Of a stretch of DNA of 14,902 bases, positions 8,168 through 14,809 are shown piece after piece. The translations under genes were made by a program, and so were the position numbers. Numbering within the stretch: the first letter of the stretch is position 1; each line of letters starts with the position of its first letter. This DNA is from Gammaproteobacteria bacterium (GTDB lineage Bacteria > Pseudomonadota > Gammaproteobacteria > SZUA-21). A model generated the notes under the pieces. The model had not been told where the DNA came from. It ran no database searches and was given only the letters and a program-made list of their open reading frames with translations. The stretch is taken from contig QIKQ01000190.1 in NCBI GenBank assembly GCA_003233075.1, positions 1-14,902 of the forward strand, given 5' to 3'.

Positions 8168-8785
8168 TTAATGAGCATGCATTTTATTTAATTGCTTATC
8201 TTGTAGATTTCGAAATAATACTTGGGCTAGAATTGCACCGACAGTAGCCATTAACATATCCCATTGAGTATCCCAAATATCGCCTTGCATCGCTAAAGTT
8301 TCTTTACCAAATTTGATTGCGATAGCCCATTCTAAAAACTCATAGACCATGCTAATCGCCATACAAACGCAAACCACTAGAAAAAATAACCATTTTCCGG
8401 GTTGCAAACAAGAACGTCGAATTAATACTTCACGCACTATTAATGCTGGAACAAATCCTTGAGCGAAATGACCTACTCTGTCAAAATGGTTACGACTAAG
8501 CTCGAACCAATCTTGGAACCACAAGCCTAGAGGGACTTTTTGATAGGTATAGTGTGCGCCCGTGAGCAATATGCACATATGTAATAATATAAAAAAATAA
8601 GTAATATGCGTTAATGGAAATCGTCTAAAGGTAAGTAGCAACAGCGGTATACCTACTATGACCCAAATTGCTTGTGCAACCCATTTCAAGATATGCTCAT
8701 TATAAGCACTTAAAACCGTTAAACTGATTAACAATATTAGATACAGAGCTAAATACCGCTTATAATCTATATTATAAGCAAACAT
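8168..8785 (-). CDS. yjdF: YjdF/DUF2238 family inner membrane protein
   Basis: A 205-residue integral membrane protein. Hydrophobic segments lie near residues 11-26, 33-52, 60-76, 109-123, 132-149 and 177-192. The conserved DUF2238 blocks are present: HFDRVGHFAQGF (100-111), YEFLEW (148-153) and QGDIWDTQWDM (167-177). These charged or aromatic signatures between membrane spans define the family, which includes Escherichia coli YjdF and has no established biochemical function. Length agrees with the family. It is the first gene of the probable three-gene operon that continues with the epimerase-like and DUF938 genes. GAG lies about 8 nt before the ATG. The upstream region carries a palindromic repeat at 8871-8958. 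Confidence 0.9.
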   Translation of the reverse strand: MFAYNIDYKRYLALYLILLISLTVLSAYNEHILKWVAQAIWVIVGIPLLLLTFRRFPLTHITYFFILLHMCILLTGAHYTYQKVPLGLWFQDWFELSRNHFDRVGHFAQGFVPALIVREVLIRRSCLQPGKWLFFLVVCVCMAISMVYEFLEWAIAIKFGKETLAMQGDIWDTQWDMLMATVGAILAQVLFRNLQDKQLNKMHAH

Positions 8786-8870
8786 TCTAAAATCTCATTA
8801 TTATTACATAGGATAAGTACAGATTATCAAATTTTTGGATGGGGAGCAAAGAGTGCGGCGCATCTACCTG

Positions 8871-8958
8871 CGTCTTTGCGAGCTTGCGCAGCGAGTGAAG
8901 CAATCTCGCTAATTCAATTACTTAGCTTACGAGATTACTTCGTAAACTCGCAAAGTCG
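8871..8958. repeat. Palindromic intergenic repeat of the GTC-TTGCGAG type
   Basis: Outer arms CGTCTTTGCGAG (8871-8882) and CTCGCAAAGTCG (8947-8958) pair over 12 bp with one mismatch. Inner arms GAAGCAATCTCG (8897-8908) and CGAGATTACTTC (8930-8941) also pair with one mismatch. The element is about 88 bp and contains no ORF. Its ends resemble the very common bacterial intergenic palindromes beginning GTCATTGCGAG and containing AAGCAATCTC, which are scattered in many genomes. No target duplication is clear. It lies between the stop of the CheZ-like gene and the start of the yjdF-like gene, both on the minus strand, and could fold in the transcript as a terminator-like or stabilising hairpin. Confidence 0.8.
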
Positions 8959-8987
8959 ATGACTTGCAGCAGATTTTTTATATGCAC

Positions 8988-9536
8988 TTAAAATAACTCT
9001 ATTTCGTCTTTCTTATCATTTGCATCATCTTTTGCAAGTTCTAACGCTTCTTCCACAGTCGAACCATTAACAATTGCATCTAACATTTTTTTATCGGAAT
9101 CCAGGGTGTATTTTGACTTAATTAGATCCTGAAGTCCATGCCACTCATAGGGACTATACAGTCGATCACGATCACCAACTAACTCGCCAAGGCCCGCTAA
9201 ACTATAAGATAAGTGACCAAGTCGCTGTGTTAACTTATCATAAAACTGAAATGCAACTATGATTGATTGCACCTTTGCATTAACTTCAGTCCAATTACCA
9301 AGAATAGTTTGCTTTATAGGACAATCATCTAAATCTTGAGCGGCACTTTCAATAACGCGCATTTTGCCCATTACAAAGGTTAAAGACTGAGCTAAACTGC
9401 CTACGGATTCATCGCCCTCACTCATACTATTTTTTAATTGAGCAACTGCCAAATTAAGCAACAAAACAGTTTCCTTTACTTGACTCCAATCTAAATCGGG
9501 TTGCGCATTAGATTGAGTATTTGCTTTACTAGACAT
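8988..9536 (-). CDS. CheZ-like cytoplasmic protein of unknown role (candidate phosphatase)
   Basis: A 182-residue soluble, largely helical protein without signal peptide. Residues 90-110 read SIIVAFQFYDKLTQRLGHLS, with Asp100 and Gln104 spaced Asp-x-x-x-Gln as in the catalytic DLTGQ motif of the CheY phosphatase CheZ, and preceded by a similar aromatic-Gln helix. The chain ends in an acidic tail, DEIELF, comparable to the acidic amphipathic CheZ C-terminus that binds CheY. A long helix (about 16-110) followed by a distinct segment with RLYSPYEWHGLQDLIKSKY (125-143) is not typical CheZ, so this is at most a divergent relative. Start at 9536 is secure, with GAGGAG 5 nt upstream of ATG. A sigma28-like promoter candidate lies 32-58 bp upstream. 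No chemotaxis gene is adjacent. Confidence 0.65.
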   Translation of the reverse strand: MSSKANTQSNAQPDLDWSQVKETVLLLNLAVAQLKNSMSEGDESVGSLAQSLTFVMGKMRVIESAAQDLDDCPIKQTILGNWTEVNAKVQSIIVAFQFYDKLTQRLGHLSYSLAGLGELVGDRDRLYSPYEWHGLQDLIKSKYTLDSDKKMLDAIVNGSTVEEALELAKDDANDKKDEIELF

Positions 9537-9567
9537 ATGTACTCCTCATACCACATTTACTCTTTAA

Positions 9568-9594
9568 TTATCGACCTCGCTTGCTTTTCCTATA
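9568..9594 (-). promoter_or_regulatory. Sigma28-like promoter candidate for the CheZ-like gene
   Basis: On the minus strand, TATA (9591-9594) is followed by exactly 15 nt and then GTCGATAA (9568-9575). The sigma28/FliA consensus is TAAA, 15 nt, GCCGATAA, so the -10 octamer matches at 7 of 8 positions and the spacing is ideal, with one mismatch in the -35 tetrad. Transcription would start about 25 nt before the ATG at 9536. A 9-bp inverted repeat (9585-9593 with 9612-9620) overlaps it. Such matches can arise by chance in AT-rich DNA. Confidence 0.35.
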
Positions 9595-9688
9595 GCAAGA
9601 ATTACTATGAAATAGGAAAATTAGCAAAATTCGTTTAAATTAAAAACAATAAATAATTAATGCTTATATTTAGCGAGAATACGCTACT

Positions 9689-10225
9689 TTATTCAGAATT
9701 TTCAGCATGATTGTTAGCTGTTTTTTTGGGATGCGCCAAAAAATAAGTAAGCAACATTGTCATTATTATCGATATGGAAAATACATACAGTCCATAATGT
9801 ACTTCTACTTTTAATAATGACCTTATCTTAACTGCTACAATTAAAATCGCAACAACAAAGACATCTAACATCGACCATTTGCTTATACTGGCAAGACGTT
9901 GCAAAGTATGTTGAGTTTTAGCTCTATCTTTTTTATTGCTTCGACATAAGCTAAATAGAACGTAGAATTTGAACAAGGGAAATATTATTGTAAAAACAAA
10001 TATAATTAAAAATAAAACATAACTGCCATCAAGTAAAAATTGCCATAATCCATCCGCTATAGATGCCGACTTACCTGAAATAGGGATAAACAAAATAGCC
10101 TTTTTAACGGTCATTAATGGTGCAAATACACCAAATATATAAAGACCGAGGGCGAGCAGTAAAATAAAAAAAACTAAAAGTCGTTTTTTAGAACTAAACT
10201 GATCGTTTGGAATTTGCTGGTTCAT
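9689..10225 (-). CDS. Single-domain PqiA family inner membrane protein
   Basis: A 178-residue membrane protein with four predicted spans, near residues 15-38, 67-92, 119-135 and 143-163. The conserved PqiA core is visible: SIADGLWQFLLDGSYVLFLI (55-74), PLFKFYVLFSL (83-93) and KWSMLDVFVVAILIVAVK (116-133). In Escherichia coli, PqiA has two such domains and works with the MCE protein PqiB and lipoprotein PqiC in envelope lipid transport. This protein has one domain, lacks the N-terminal zinc-ribbon cysteines of many PqiA proteins, and has no pqiB or pqiC next to it. Many genomes carry such stand-alone single-domain members of unknown role. The ATG at 10225 has only a weak ribosome binding site. 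The upstream 206 bp to the next gene holds no supported feature. Confidence 0.88.
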   Translation of the reverse strand: MNQQIPNDQFSSKKRLLVFFILLLALGLYIFGVFAPLMTVKKAILFIPISGKSASIADGLWQFLLDGSYVLFLIIFVFTIIFPLFKFYVLFSLCRSNKKDRAKTQHTLQRLASISKWSMLDVFVVAILIVAVKIRSLLKVEVHYGLYVFSISIIMTMLLTYFLAHPKKTANNHAENSE

Positions 10226-10431
10226 TGTACTTTATTATCATATGCTCACTAAATACTGTAGTAAATTTTATCAGCTTTCTATTCGTGGTTCCATCTCTGT
10301 TGCTGCTAATTTCGCAATGAAATCAGTAACCTTAGCTCAAAAACAACAATATTTAGCAAATTTTCATGTCATGGACGAAATACTTACTCTGATGTTCTTC
10401 CTTCGACATCGCCAGTTTGGAAATAAACTAA

Positions 10432-11187
10432 CTAAGCACCATCAGGCAATTTATTTTCACCGTTTAATCCAAAAGGAATGAATGCTTTTTTAATATTTTT
10501 ATATAATTGCGGCAACCAGCTTGAACCTTTTATATTAAGGGCTTTATGCTTTTTACGAAAATCGAGCGGACTTAAGATGACCGCAACATTTTCTTTACCG
10601 GTATCAGCAACTAAGACAAATAATTCTTCGATAGCTAAATCACCAATAGCCAAACAACCCACTGACGCTGCTCTGCCATGAATAAAGATATTTTTACCTG
10701 GTTTAATTCGCTTTTCTATTTTTGCATGCTTTAAGTCAAATTCATTTGGGTAATTTATGCGTAATGATAAGTGATAACGACTGTTGGGATTAAATGCATT
10801 AAGCCGATAAAGCCCTTCTGGTATCTGCTTGTCTCCTTGCCTTAGTTTCGGTCCGAGCACACCGCTAAACGCTGTTAAAGGATATTTTTTAATGAGTAAC
10901 CATTGCTGGTCTTTACTAGCCCAAACTTCGAGCAAACGTTCATTTTTAATTCCTATTAAAGTCAATTTTTTAGGCGGGTAAGCAATCGATTGTTTTTCAA
11001 ACAGTGGTTTAAGCTTAAGACGAGCAGCGGGTCCATAGTGCTTTATTGAGTCACGCATAGTTGTATCGTAACGAATGAATTGGACTACAGAGGATCGAAT
11101 TGGTTCGACGAAAAATAGGAGCAGAACAATAGATGCTAAGCAAATAATAATAAACACAAATAATTTAATTTTTAATTTTTTTAGCAC
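10432..11187 (-). CDS. YafK/ErfK-type L,D-transpeptidase family protein
   Basis: A 251-residue protein with an N-terminal membrane anchor or signal (KLFVFIIICLASIVLLLFFV, 8-27) and a periplasmic YkuD domain from about residue 75 to 212. The catalytic motif is HGRAASVGCL (170-179), with His170 and nucleophile Cys178. The upstream strand YPLTAFSGVLGPKLRQGDKQ (102-121) and PEGLYRLN (123-130) match the YafK branch. Relatives cross-link peptidoglycan or, like DpaA/YafK, cut the lipoprotein-peptidoglycan link; which of these applies cannot be told here. The start is GTG at 11187, with GGGAG at 11196-11200, 8 nt upstream; an in-frame TTG at 11202 would overlap that site and lie at a terminator foot. 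The gene begins only about 17 bp after the terminator of the Sel1 gene. Confidence 0.9.
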   Translation of the reverse strand: MLKKLKIKLFVFIIICLASIVLLLFFVEPIRSSVVQFIRYDTTMRDSIKHYGPAARLKLKPLFEKQSIAYPPKKLTLIGIKNERLLEVWASKDQQWLLIKKYPLTAFSGVLGPKLRQGDKQIPEGLYRLNAFNPNSRYHLSLRINYPNEFDLKHAKIEKRIKPGKNIFIHGRAASVGCLAIGDLAIEELFVLVADTGKENVAVILSPLDFRKKHKALNIKGSSWLPQLYKNIKKAFIPFGLNGENKLPDGA

Positions 11188-11203
11188 GAAGATTACTCCC
11201 AAT

Positions 11204-11238
11204 AAAAAAGCCGGATAGTCTATCGACTATCCGGCTTT
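11204..11238 (-). terminator. Strong intrinsic terminator after the Sel1 gene
   Basis: A perfect 14-bp stem, AAAGCCGGATAGTC (11207-11220) and GACTATCCGGCTTT (11225-11238), encloses a 4-nt loop. Read on the minus strand it is followed by a T-rich run (TTTTTTATT), the textbook intrinsic form. It starts 33 bp after the stop of the Sel1 gene. The T-tract runs directly into the ribosome binding site of the L,D-transpeptidase gene. The A-tract on the other foot (11204-11209) is matched by only three T on the plus-strand 3' side, so it works best on the minus strand. Confidence 0.9.
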
Positions 11239-11271
11239 ATTAACTTTTTAGCTGTGTAAACTACTGCCTAA

Positions 11272-12081
11272 TTATTGATATTCCGGGTAATCAATTGTTT
11301 TCATATAGCGTTTAATCATTTTATTCGCTTTAGCTATATTATCGGCAGACAGTGATCTGGACAAGCGATTTTTTCGGCGTGCTTGCTGCTTATAACCATG
11401 TTTTTCCGCAATGCTATACCAAGTGTAGGCTTTAACACTACTGCGACGTACGCCTATTCCTCTATCATAAAAAGAGGCTATTTTATAATGCGCCTCATTA
11501 TAACCAAGTAAGGCAGACTTAACGTACCAGCTAAACGCCTTTCTATAATTTTGTCTTCGTTTTATGCCCTTATGGTACAAATAACCAATGAGGTAATGCG
11601 CACGTGGATCATTATTGCTGACGGAAGCATGTTTCAACCAGACTTCTGCTTGTCTCTGATTTTTACGAACACCTTTGCCCAACAAGTAAGCTTCTCCCAT
11701 GTAGTACATCGAATTAGTATCACCCGCTTGATACGCTTGCTTAAACCAAATAAGTGCTTTCACGAAATCTTTTTTAGGGCCCTTATCATAATATAAAAGA
11801 CCTAAATAAAATTTAGCTTCAGCGTGACCTTTAGCCGCTGCTTGTGACAGCCATTTATGCGCAAGCTCAAAATCTTTCTTCATACACTTGCCTTCCTGAT
11901 ACATCTTGCCTAATATAAAAACAGACGAAAGTACACCGTCTTCAGCATCAGTTTCTACTTCCTCCAACACATCGTCAAAATTCTTACATTGCTCTTTCTC
12001 AGCGTATGCTGCCCCCACAAGTAGGAACATAAAAACCACTAAAAAAACTACTTTTTTTATTTTTCCTGATTTCAATAGCAC
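11272..12081 (-). CDS. Exported Sel1-like repeat protein
   Basis: A 269-residue protein with a signal peptide (KKVVFLVVFMFLLVGAAYA, cut before EKEQ at about residue 28) and five Sel1-type alpha/alpha repeats at about 53-84, 87-120, 123-156, 160-192 and 195-228. Typical repeat pieces are GKMYQEGK, YLGLLYYDKG, MGEAYLLGKGV, IGYLYHKGI and IASFYDRGIGV. Sel1 repeats are scaffolds for protein binding, often in envelope or signalling complexes; the partner is unknown. The start is GTG at 12081, since GGGGA lies 7 nt upstream and the signal peptide follows directly; a longer in-frame reading from TTG at 12150 would add an unlikely hydrophilic extension. A strong terminator follows the stop. Two cysteines flank the first repeat (Cys32, Cys66) and may form a disulfide. 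Confidence 0.9.
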   Translation of the reverse strand: MLLKSGKIKKVVFLVVFMFLLVGAAYAEKEQCKNFDDVLEEVETDAEDGVLSSVFILGKMYQEGKCMKKDFELAHKWLSQAAAKGHAEAKFYLGLLYYDKGPKKDFVKALIWFKQAYQAGDTNSMYYMGEAYLLGKGVRKNQRQAEVWLKHASVSNNDPRAHYLIGYLYHKGIKRRQNYRKAFSWYVKSALLGYNEAHYKIASFYDRGIGVRRSSVKAYTWYSIAEKHGYKQQARRKNRLSRSLSADNIAKANKMIKRYMKTIDYPEYQ

Positions 12082-12185
12082 TTTGATTTCCCCATCCAAA
12101 TAAATTAATGACTCTCTTCGGTATAACGAGCTATTGCAAGAACGATGCAAAATTAAATTTTAATAGTTTTAAACATTTAGATTAT

Positions 12186-12200
12186 AGACAGTCACTGTCT
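12186..12200. promoter_or_regulatory. Odd-length palindrome upstream of the Sel1 gene, operator candidate
   Basis: AGACAGTCACTGTCT is a perfect palindrome with 7-bp arms around one central base, 105 bp upstream of the GTG start of the Sel1 gene. The size suits a dimeric repressor site. No regulator gene is beside it. In the rest of the non-coding stretch up to the MITE (12201-12491) the only other point of note is a 10-bp palindrome ACCGTACGGT at 12351-12360, GC-rich in an AT-rich setting. No ORF, tRNA or terminator is seen there. Confidence 0.25.
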
Positions 12201-12491
12201 TGGCGATGAAAGGACAAAGAAATAACTAGACCCTATTGCAAGTTATGCGACAAGCATCACTAATTAAGAGTGCAGGGTTTACATTTAATTTCATTACAAT
12301 AAATGAACCATCTTGTGATTCTTATTTTAACTAACAATTAAAGATATTAGACCGTACGGTAACGCTATTAAAATGACTCTGATCATTCCAAGAAAATCGC
12401 CAAACCGACAGAAATACGACGCATCTTTATACTTTTAGACATCAGACATTTGAATATTGATGACGTGAATTTAAATAAGGTAGTGTATTGA

Positions 12492-12644
12492 GGGCACCTC
12501 TAAAAATTAGTATATTTGTGAGCTGGCAAGGCGGAGAACTTTTTAAAAGCGCAGTTTACACACAGTCTATCGCTGCGCGACCCCGCATTTTAAAAAGTTC
12601 GACAACGCCGCCAGTGTGCAAATAGACAATTATTAGAGGTGCCC
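12492..12644. mobile_element. MITE-like 153-bp palindromic element with target duplication
   Basis: The ends are perfect inverted repeats: GGGCACCTCTAA at 12492-12503 and its reverse complement at 12633-12644. The similarity continues imperfectly through the arms, including CTGGC and AACTTTTTAAAA in both, so the whole element can fold on itself. It is bounded by the direct repeat TTGA (12488-12491 and 12645-12648); if the terminal A/T pair is counted in the element, the duplication is TTG. It contains no transposase, so it would be moved in trans. The parent insertion sequence cannot be named from here. It lies downstream of the small membrane protein gene (stop at 12695) and may end its transcript. 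Confidence 0.85.
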
Positions 12645-12694
12645 TTGAGGAAATATTACTACTAAGTGCCAAGCTCCATGACTTAACAATCTCT

Positions 12695-12940
12695 TTACTT
12701 ATTATTTGGGCGCTTAAGCTCCTTCTTAGTAGTATCAAGTTTTTCTGATTTTGATATAACCTTTTGATCATCCTCTTGCCCCAACCAATAATACACAGAA
12801 GCAGCAATGCCTAAAATTAGAATGAATAATACCCACAATCCATGTTTTTTTATCCATCCAGATTGGGAAGAATAATTTTCACCAAATTCTTTCTCAAATT
12901 CTTCTTTATCTGACTTACTAAACTCATTTTTTTCACTCAT
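12695..12940 (-). CDS. Small single-span membrane protein, unknown
   Basis: An 81-residue protein I do not recognise. The N-terminus is strongly charged and acidic (MSEKNEFSKSDKEEFEKEFG), then comes GWIKKHGLWVLFILILGIAA with one transmembrane helix at about residues 35-50, then a hydrophilic lysine-rich tail. The positive residues just before the helix suggest the N-terminus stays in the cytoplasm. The ATG at 12940 is preceded by AGGA with 6-nt spacing; an in-frame ATG at 12994 would overlap the upstream gene and lacks this site. The stop of the TfoX-N gene is 13 bp upstream on the same strand, so the two are likely co-transcribed. A second overlapping frame on the same strand is a shadow. 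Confidence 0.65.
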   Translation of the reverse strand: MSEKNEFSKSDKEEFEKEFGENYSSQSGWIKKHGLWVLFILILGIAASVYYWLGQEDDQKVISKSEKLDTTKKELKRPNNK

Positions 12941-12953
12941 AACTAATCCTAGA

Positions 12954-13292
12954 TTACTTTTTCTTTTTTGCAGGTAACGATTCGACAAATTCAATGCAAA
13001 GATTTAACCATTCAGCTAATTCAGAATCGGTCTCAACGCCTTCAGGAGAGACATATATCATGCCTTTCATCGCTTTACCAGTGAAATCCATTTCTGAAAC
13101 GTGCTTTTTCCCAAGACTACTATCATAATTATCTGCTCCCACCCGAGCCATTAGCGTTTCCTTCACTATTCCGCAACACATATGCTGTGACACGATATAA
13201 CATAAACCGCCGAACATTTTCTTTTCAACGACATCACTGCGACTTTGAAAATATTCTCGAATCCTTTCTGCCAATCCTTCATCGTATGCCAT
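12954..13292 (-). CDS. TfoX N-terminal domain protein
   Basis: A 112-residue cytosolic protein made of the TfoX/Sxy N-terminal domain alone. The characteristic pieces are KKMFGGLCYIV (24-34), CCGIVKETLMARVG (39-52) and MDFTGKAMKGMIYVSPEGV (68-86), followed by a helix near the C-terminus and a poly-lysine end. Full TfoX/Sxy proteins also have a C-terminal helix-hairpin domain and activate competence genes with CRP. This protein lacks that domain, so a competence role should not be assumed; stand-alone TfoX-N proteins are common and uncharacterised. AAGG about 9 nt before the ATG supports the start at 13292. It probably heads a two-gene transcript with the small membrane protein. Confidence 0.88.
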   Translation of the reverse strand: MAYDEGLAERIREYFQSRSDVVEKKMFGGLCYIVSQHMCCGIVKETLMARVGADNYDSSLGKKHVSEMDFTGKAMKGMIYVSPEGVETDSELAEWLNLCIEFVESLPAKKKK

Positions 13293-13604
13293 ATTCCAAC
13301 CCTTTTCAGCCGATTCATCAAGTAATCTAGATACGCTTCAATCAAATAATATTTAGAACAATAAGTTACATCAAAATAACTAAACTAATAAACGAGATTA
13401 TGACCGCGATCTATCCTTTCATTACAAATTTTTAAATTATTTTGTAAGCACAGCATAGGCAAGTGTACATAACCAATCCTTAGGTTTAGATGTAGACTAA
13501 AATTTATTTTGAGTTGATTTTATCGATTTGATATGTAACATCTATAAATTGCTTCTTTAATAACTTTTAAATAGAACCTAATCCTTCAATATATGAATAT
13601 CGTC
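13293..13604. other. Non-coding gap between the cupin and TfoX-N genes
   Basis: This 312-bp AT-rich stretch should hold the end of the cupin transcript and the promoter of the TfoX-N gene. I see no ORF, no strong terminator and no recognised element. A 7-bp inverted repeat TTACAAA (13422-13428) and TTTGTAA (13441-13447) with an AT-only loop is the only structure, and it is weak. Confidence 0.4.
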
Positions 13605-14294
13605 TCATTGCAAATGTCCAACTTTAACATATATTAGCGTCTCTTCTTCTACCCGAGGTAAGTGCTTGGACAAGTGTGGGCTGCGTAGCCAAGTACCCGC
13701 AGGATATTCGCCATATTCATCAATAAATTTTCCGCTGATCACGACGATTTCCTCACCACCCATATGCGCATGCGATTGGAACACCTCATTTTTTGGCCAT
13801 GCCACTAAAGCAGTACTTTCTGTATGATACGCGTGCAATGGCAATACCTTTAAGCCGCCGATTCCATCGCTCCATCGTTGCTCTTCAGGTCGAATGACCA
13901 CCAGTTCAGCATCATCACTTTTAAACTGCTCAAGTTTCACAAACAGCTTACAGCCTTCTTTGGTAAATGGTGTATGAAAAGATCCTGGTGGATTTCGGAT
14001 ATAACTACCGGCTGGGTAATCGCCGTTCTCATCAGAAAACACACCCTCAAGAACATAAATTTCTTCGCCCTTATGATGTGTATGCGCAGGGAAATAGGAG
14101 CCTGACTCAAACTTTACAAAACTAGTGACGTGGCCCGATTCCTTAGCAATACGTTCAAGATGCACACGCGATACGCCATCTGCAGGGCTTGTTAGCCACT
14201 CTTGATCTTCCGGTCGCAGACACACTGTCTGATGAAAATCCATATTTAAGTAAAATTCATTATCATCTTTATTGTTCATACTATTTTTAGACAT
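13605..14294 (-). CDS. ChrR-type bicupin protein
   Basis: A 229-residue protein with two tandem cupin domains of the ChrR type. Domain one (about 24-124) has FPAHTHHKGEEIYVLEG (68-84) with candidate metal ligands His71, His73, Glu77 and later His107. Domain two (about 132-228) has FQSHAHMGGEEIVVISG (172-188) with His175, His177, Glu181 and His211. Each domain shows the DYPAG or EYPAG turn. ChrR in Rhodobacter is a zinc anti-sigma factor with a separate N-terminal zinc-binding domain; that domain is absent here, so this is a metal-binding cupin, possibly an enzyme, of unknown substrate. The start is ATG at 14294, with GGG about 9 nt upstream; in-frame ATGs at 14318 and 14279 and TTG at 14354 are alternatives. 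The longer reading has a hydrophobic start that could act as a signal. Confidence 0.85.
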   Translation of the reverse strand: MSKNSMNNKDDNEFYLNMDFHQTVCLRPEDQEWLTSPADGVSRVHLERIAKESGHVTSFVKFESGSYFPAHTHHKGEEIYVLEGVFSDENGDYPAGSYIRNPPGSFHTPFTKEGCKLFVKLEQFKSDDAELVVIRPEEQRWSDGIGGLKVLPLHAYHTESTALVAWPKNEVFQSHAHMGGEEIVVISGKFIDEYGEYPAGTWLRSPHLSKHLPRVEEETLIYVKVGHLQ

Positions 14295-14591
14295 AAGGAT
14301 ATACCCGTTGCTCGACATGAATATTAAGACTAATAAATAGCTGCAAAGTTTCAATTAAAATCAAGACTCTCATTAAAAATACTCAACTGAACATTGCTCT
14401 TTGCTGATGGCTGCCTAAGCCAAACACTAGTTTGTGCATCAAAAGGAGCAGGCAGTTAACTATAACAATATCTAACATGAGCTTAACACTGAGCAACAAG
14501 CATGGCACTATTTTACAGCTAATTGGTAAGTTATAAATTTACTGCCAAGAAGCTCGCTTTCAGTCACCTTAAAAGAAATTTTAAGTAAAAG

Positions 14592-14657
14592 GTAATAATA
14601 GTAATAATAGGACACCCAAACATATCCAAGTAATAATAGGACACCCAAACATATCCA
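14592..14657. repeat. 29-bp direct tandem repeat
   Basis: A 28-bp identical unit occurs at 14601-14628 and 14630-14657, giving a 29-bp period. It starts GTAATAATAGGACACCC and ends CATATCCA. A partial third copy of its first nine bases (GTAATAATA) sits just before, at 14592-14600. The repeat is non-coding, about 300 bp upstream of the cupin start and 140 bp from the truncated ORFs at the window edge. It may be the border of a mobile element or a small duplicated site. Confidence 0.85.
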
Positions 14658-14748
14658 CGTTGAAATAATATCGCACAACATCAACTCTGTCGATCTTAAA
14701 TATCAGTTTGATTTTAAATTGTGAGCAATTACTTGGCAGGCAATCATC

Positions 14749-14775
14749 ACGAGTTGATCGCTTAATTCAACTCGT
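14749..14775. repeat. Perfect 9-bp hairpin near the right edge
   Basis: ACGAGTTGA (14749-14757) and TCAACTCGT (14767-14775) pair perfectly around a 9-nt loop. No T-tract follows on either strand. It lies 34 bp beyond the stop of the possible minus-strand partial gene at 14810, a place that would suit a transcript-end hairpin, and 20 bp before the possible plus-strand start at 14795. The remainder of 14295-14902 shows no supported gene. Confidence 0.5.
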
Positions 14776-14809
14776 TATAATTAATGGTTCTGTTATGTCA
14801 AACTTACCT

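Noticed and set aside
10242..10481. 79-codon plus-strand ORF between the PqiA and L,D-transpeptidase genes
   Set aside because: No ribosome binding site, no recognisable family, and it overlaps the 3' end of the well-supported L,D-transpeptidase gene on the other strand.
12351..12360. ACCGTACGGT palindrome as a TetR-type operator
   Set aside because: A 10-bp palindrome is expected by chance several times in a window of this size, and no TetR gene or nearby promoter supports it.
12374..12490. Open plus-strand frame just before the MITE containing EIRRIFILLDIRHLNIDDVN
   Set aside because: About 38 codons with no proper start codon or ribosome binding site and no family match; it may be a gene remnant, but it cannot be supported.
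12556..12807. 83-codon minus-strand ORF overlapping the small membrane protein and the MITE
   Set aside because: It runs into the palindromic element, has no family signal, and lies in another frame of a better supported gene with a ribosome binding site.
12954..13292. Competence regulator TfoX/Sxy assignment
   Set aside because: Only the N-terminal domain is present; the C-terminal domain of the true competence activator is missing.
14411..14455. CTGCCT and AGGCAG inverted repeat enclosing CAAAC/GTTTG, as a possible leader RNA or riboswitch for the cupin gene
   Set aside because: Short stems with large unpaired parts, more than 110 bp upstream of the cupin start, and no known riboswitch consensus.
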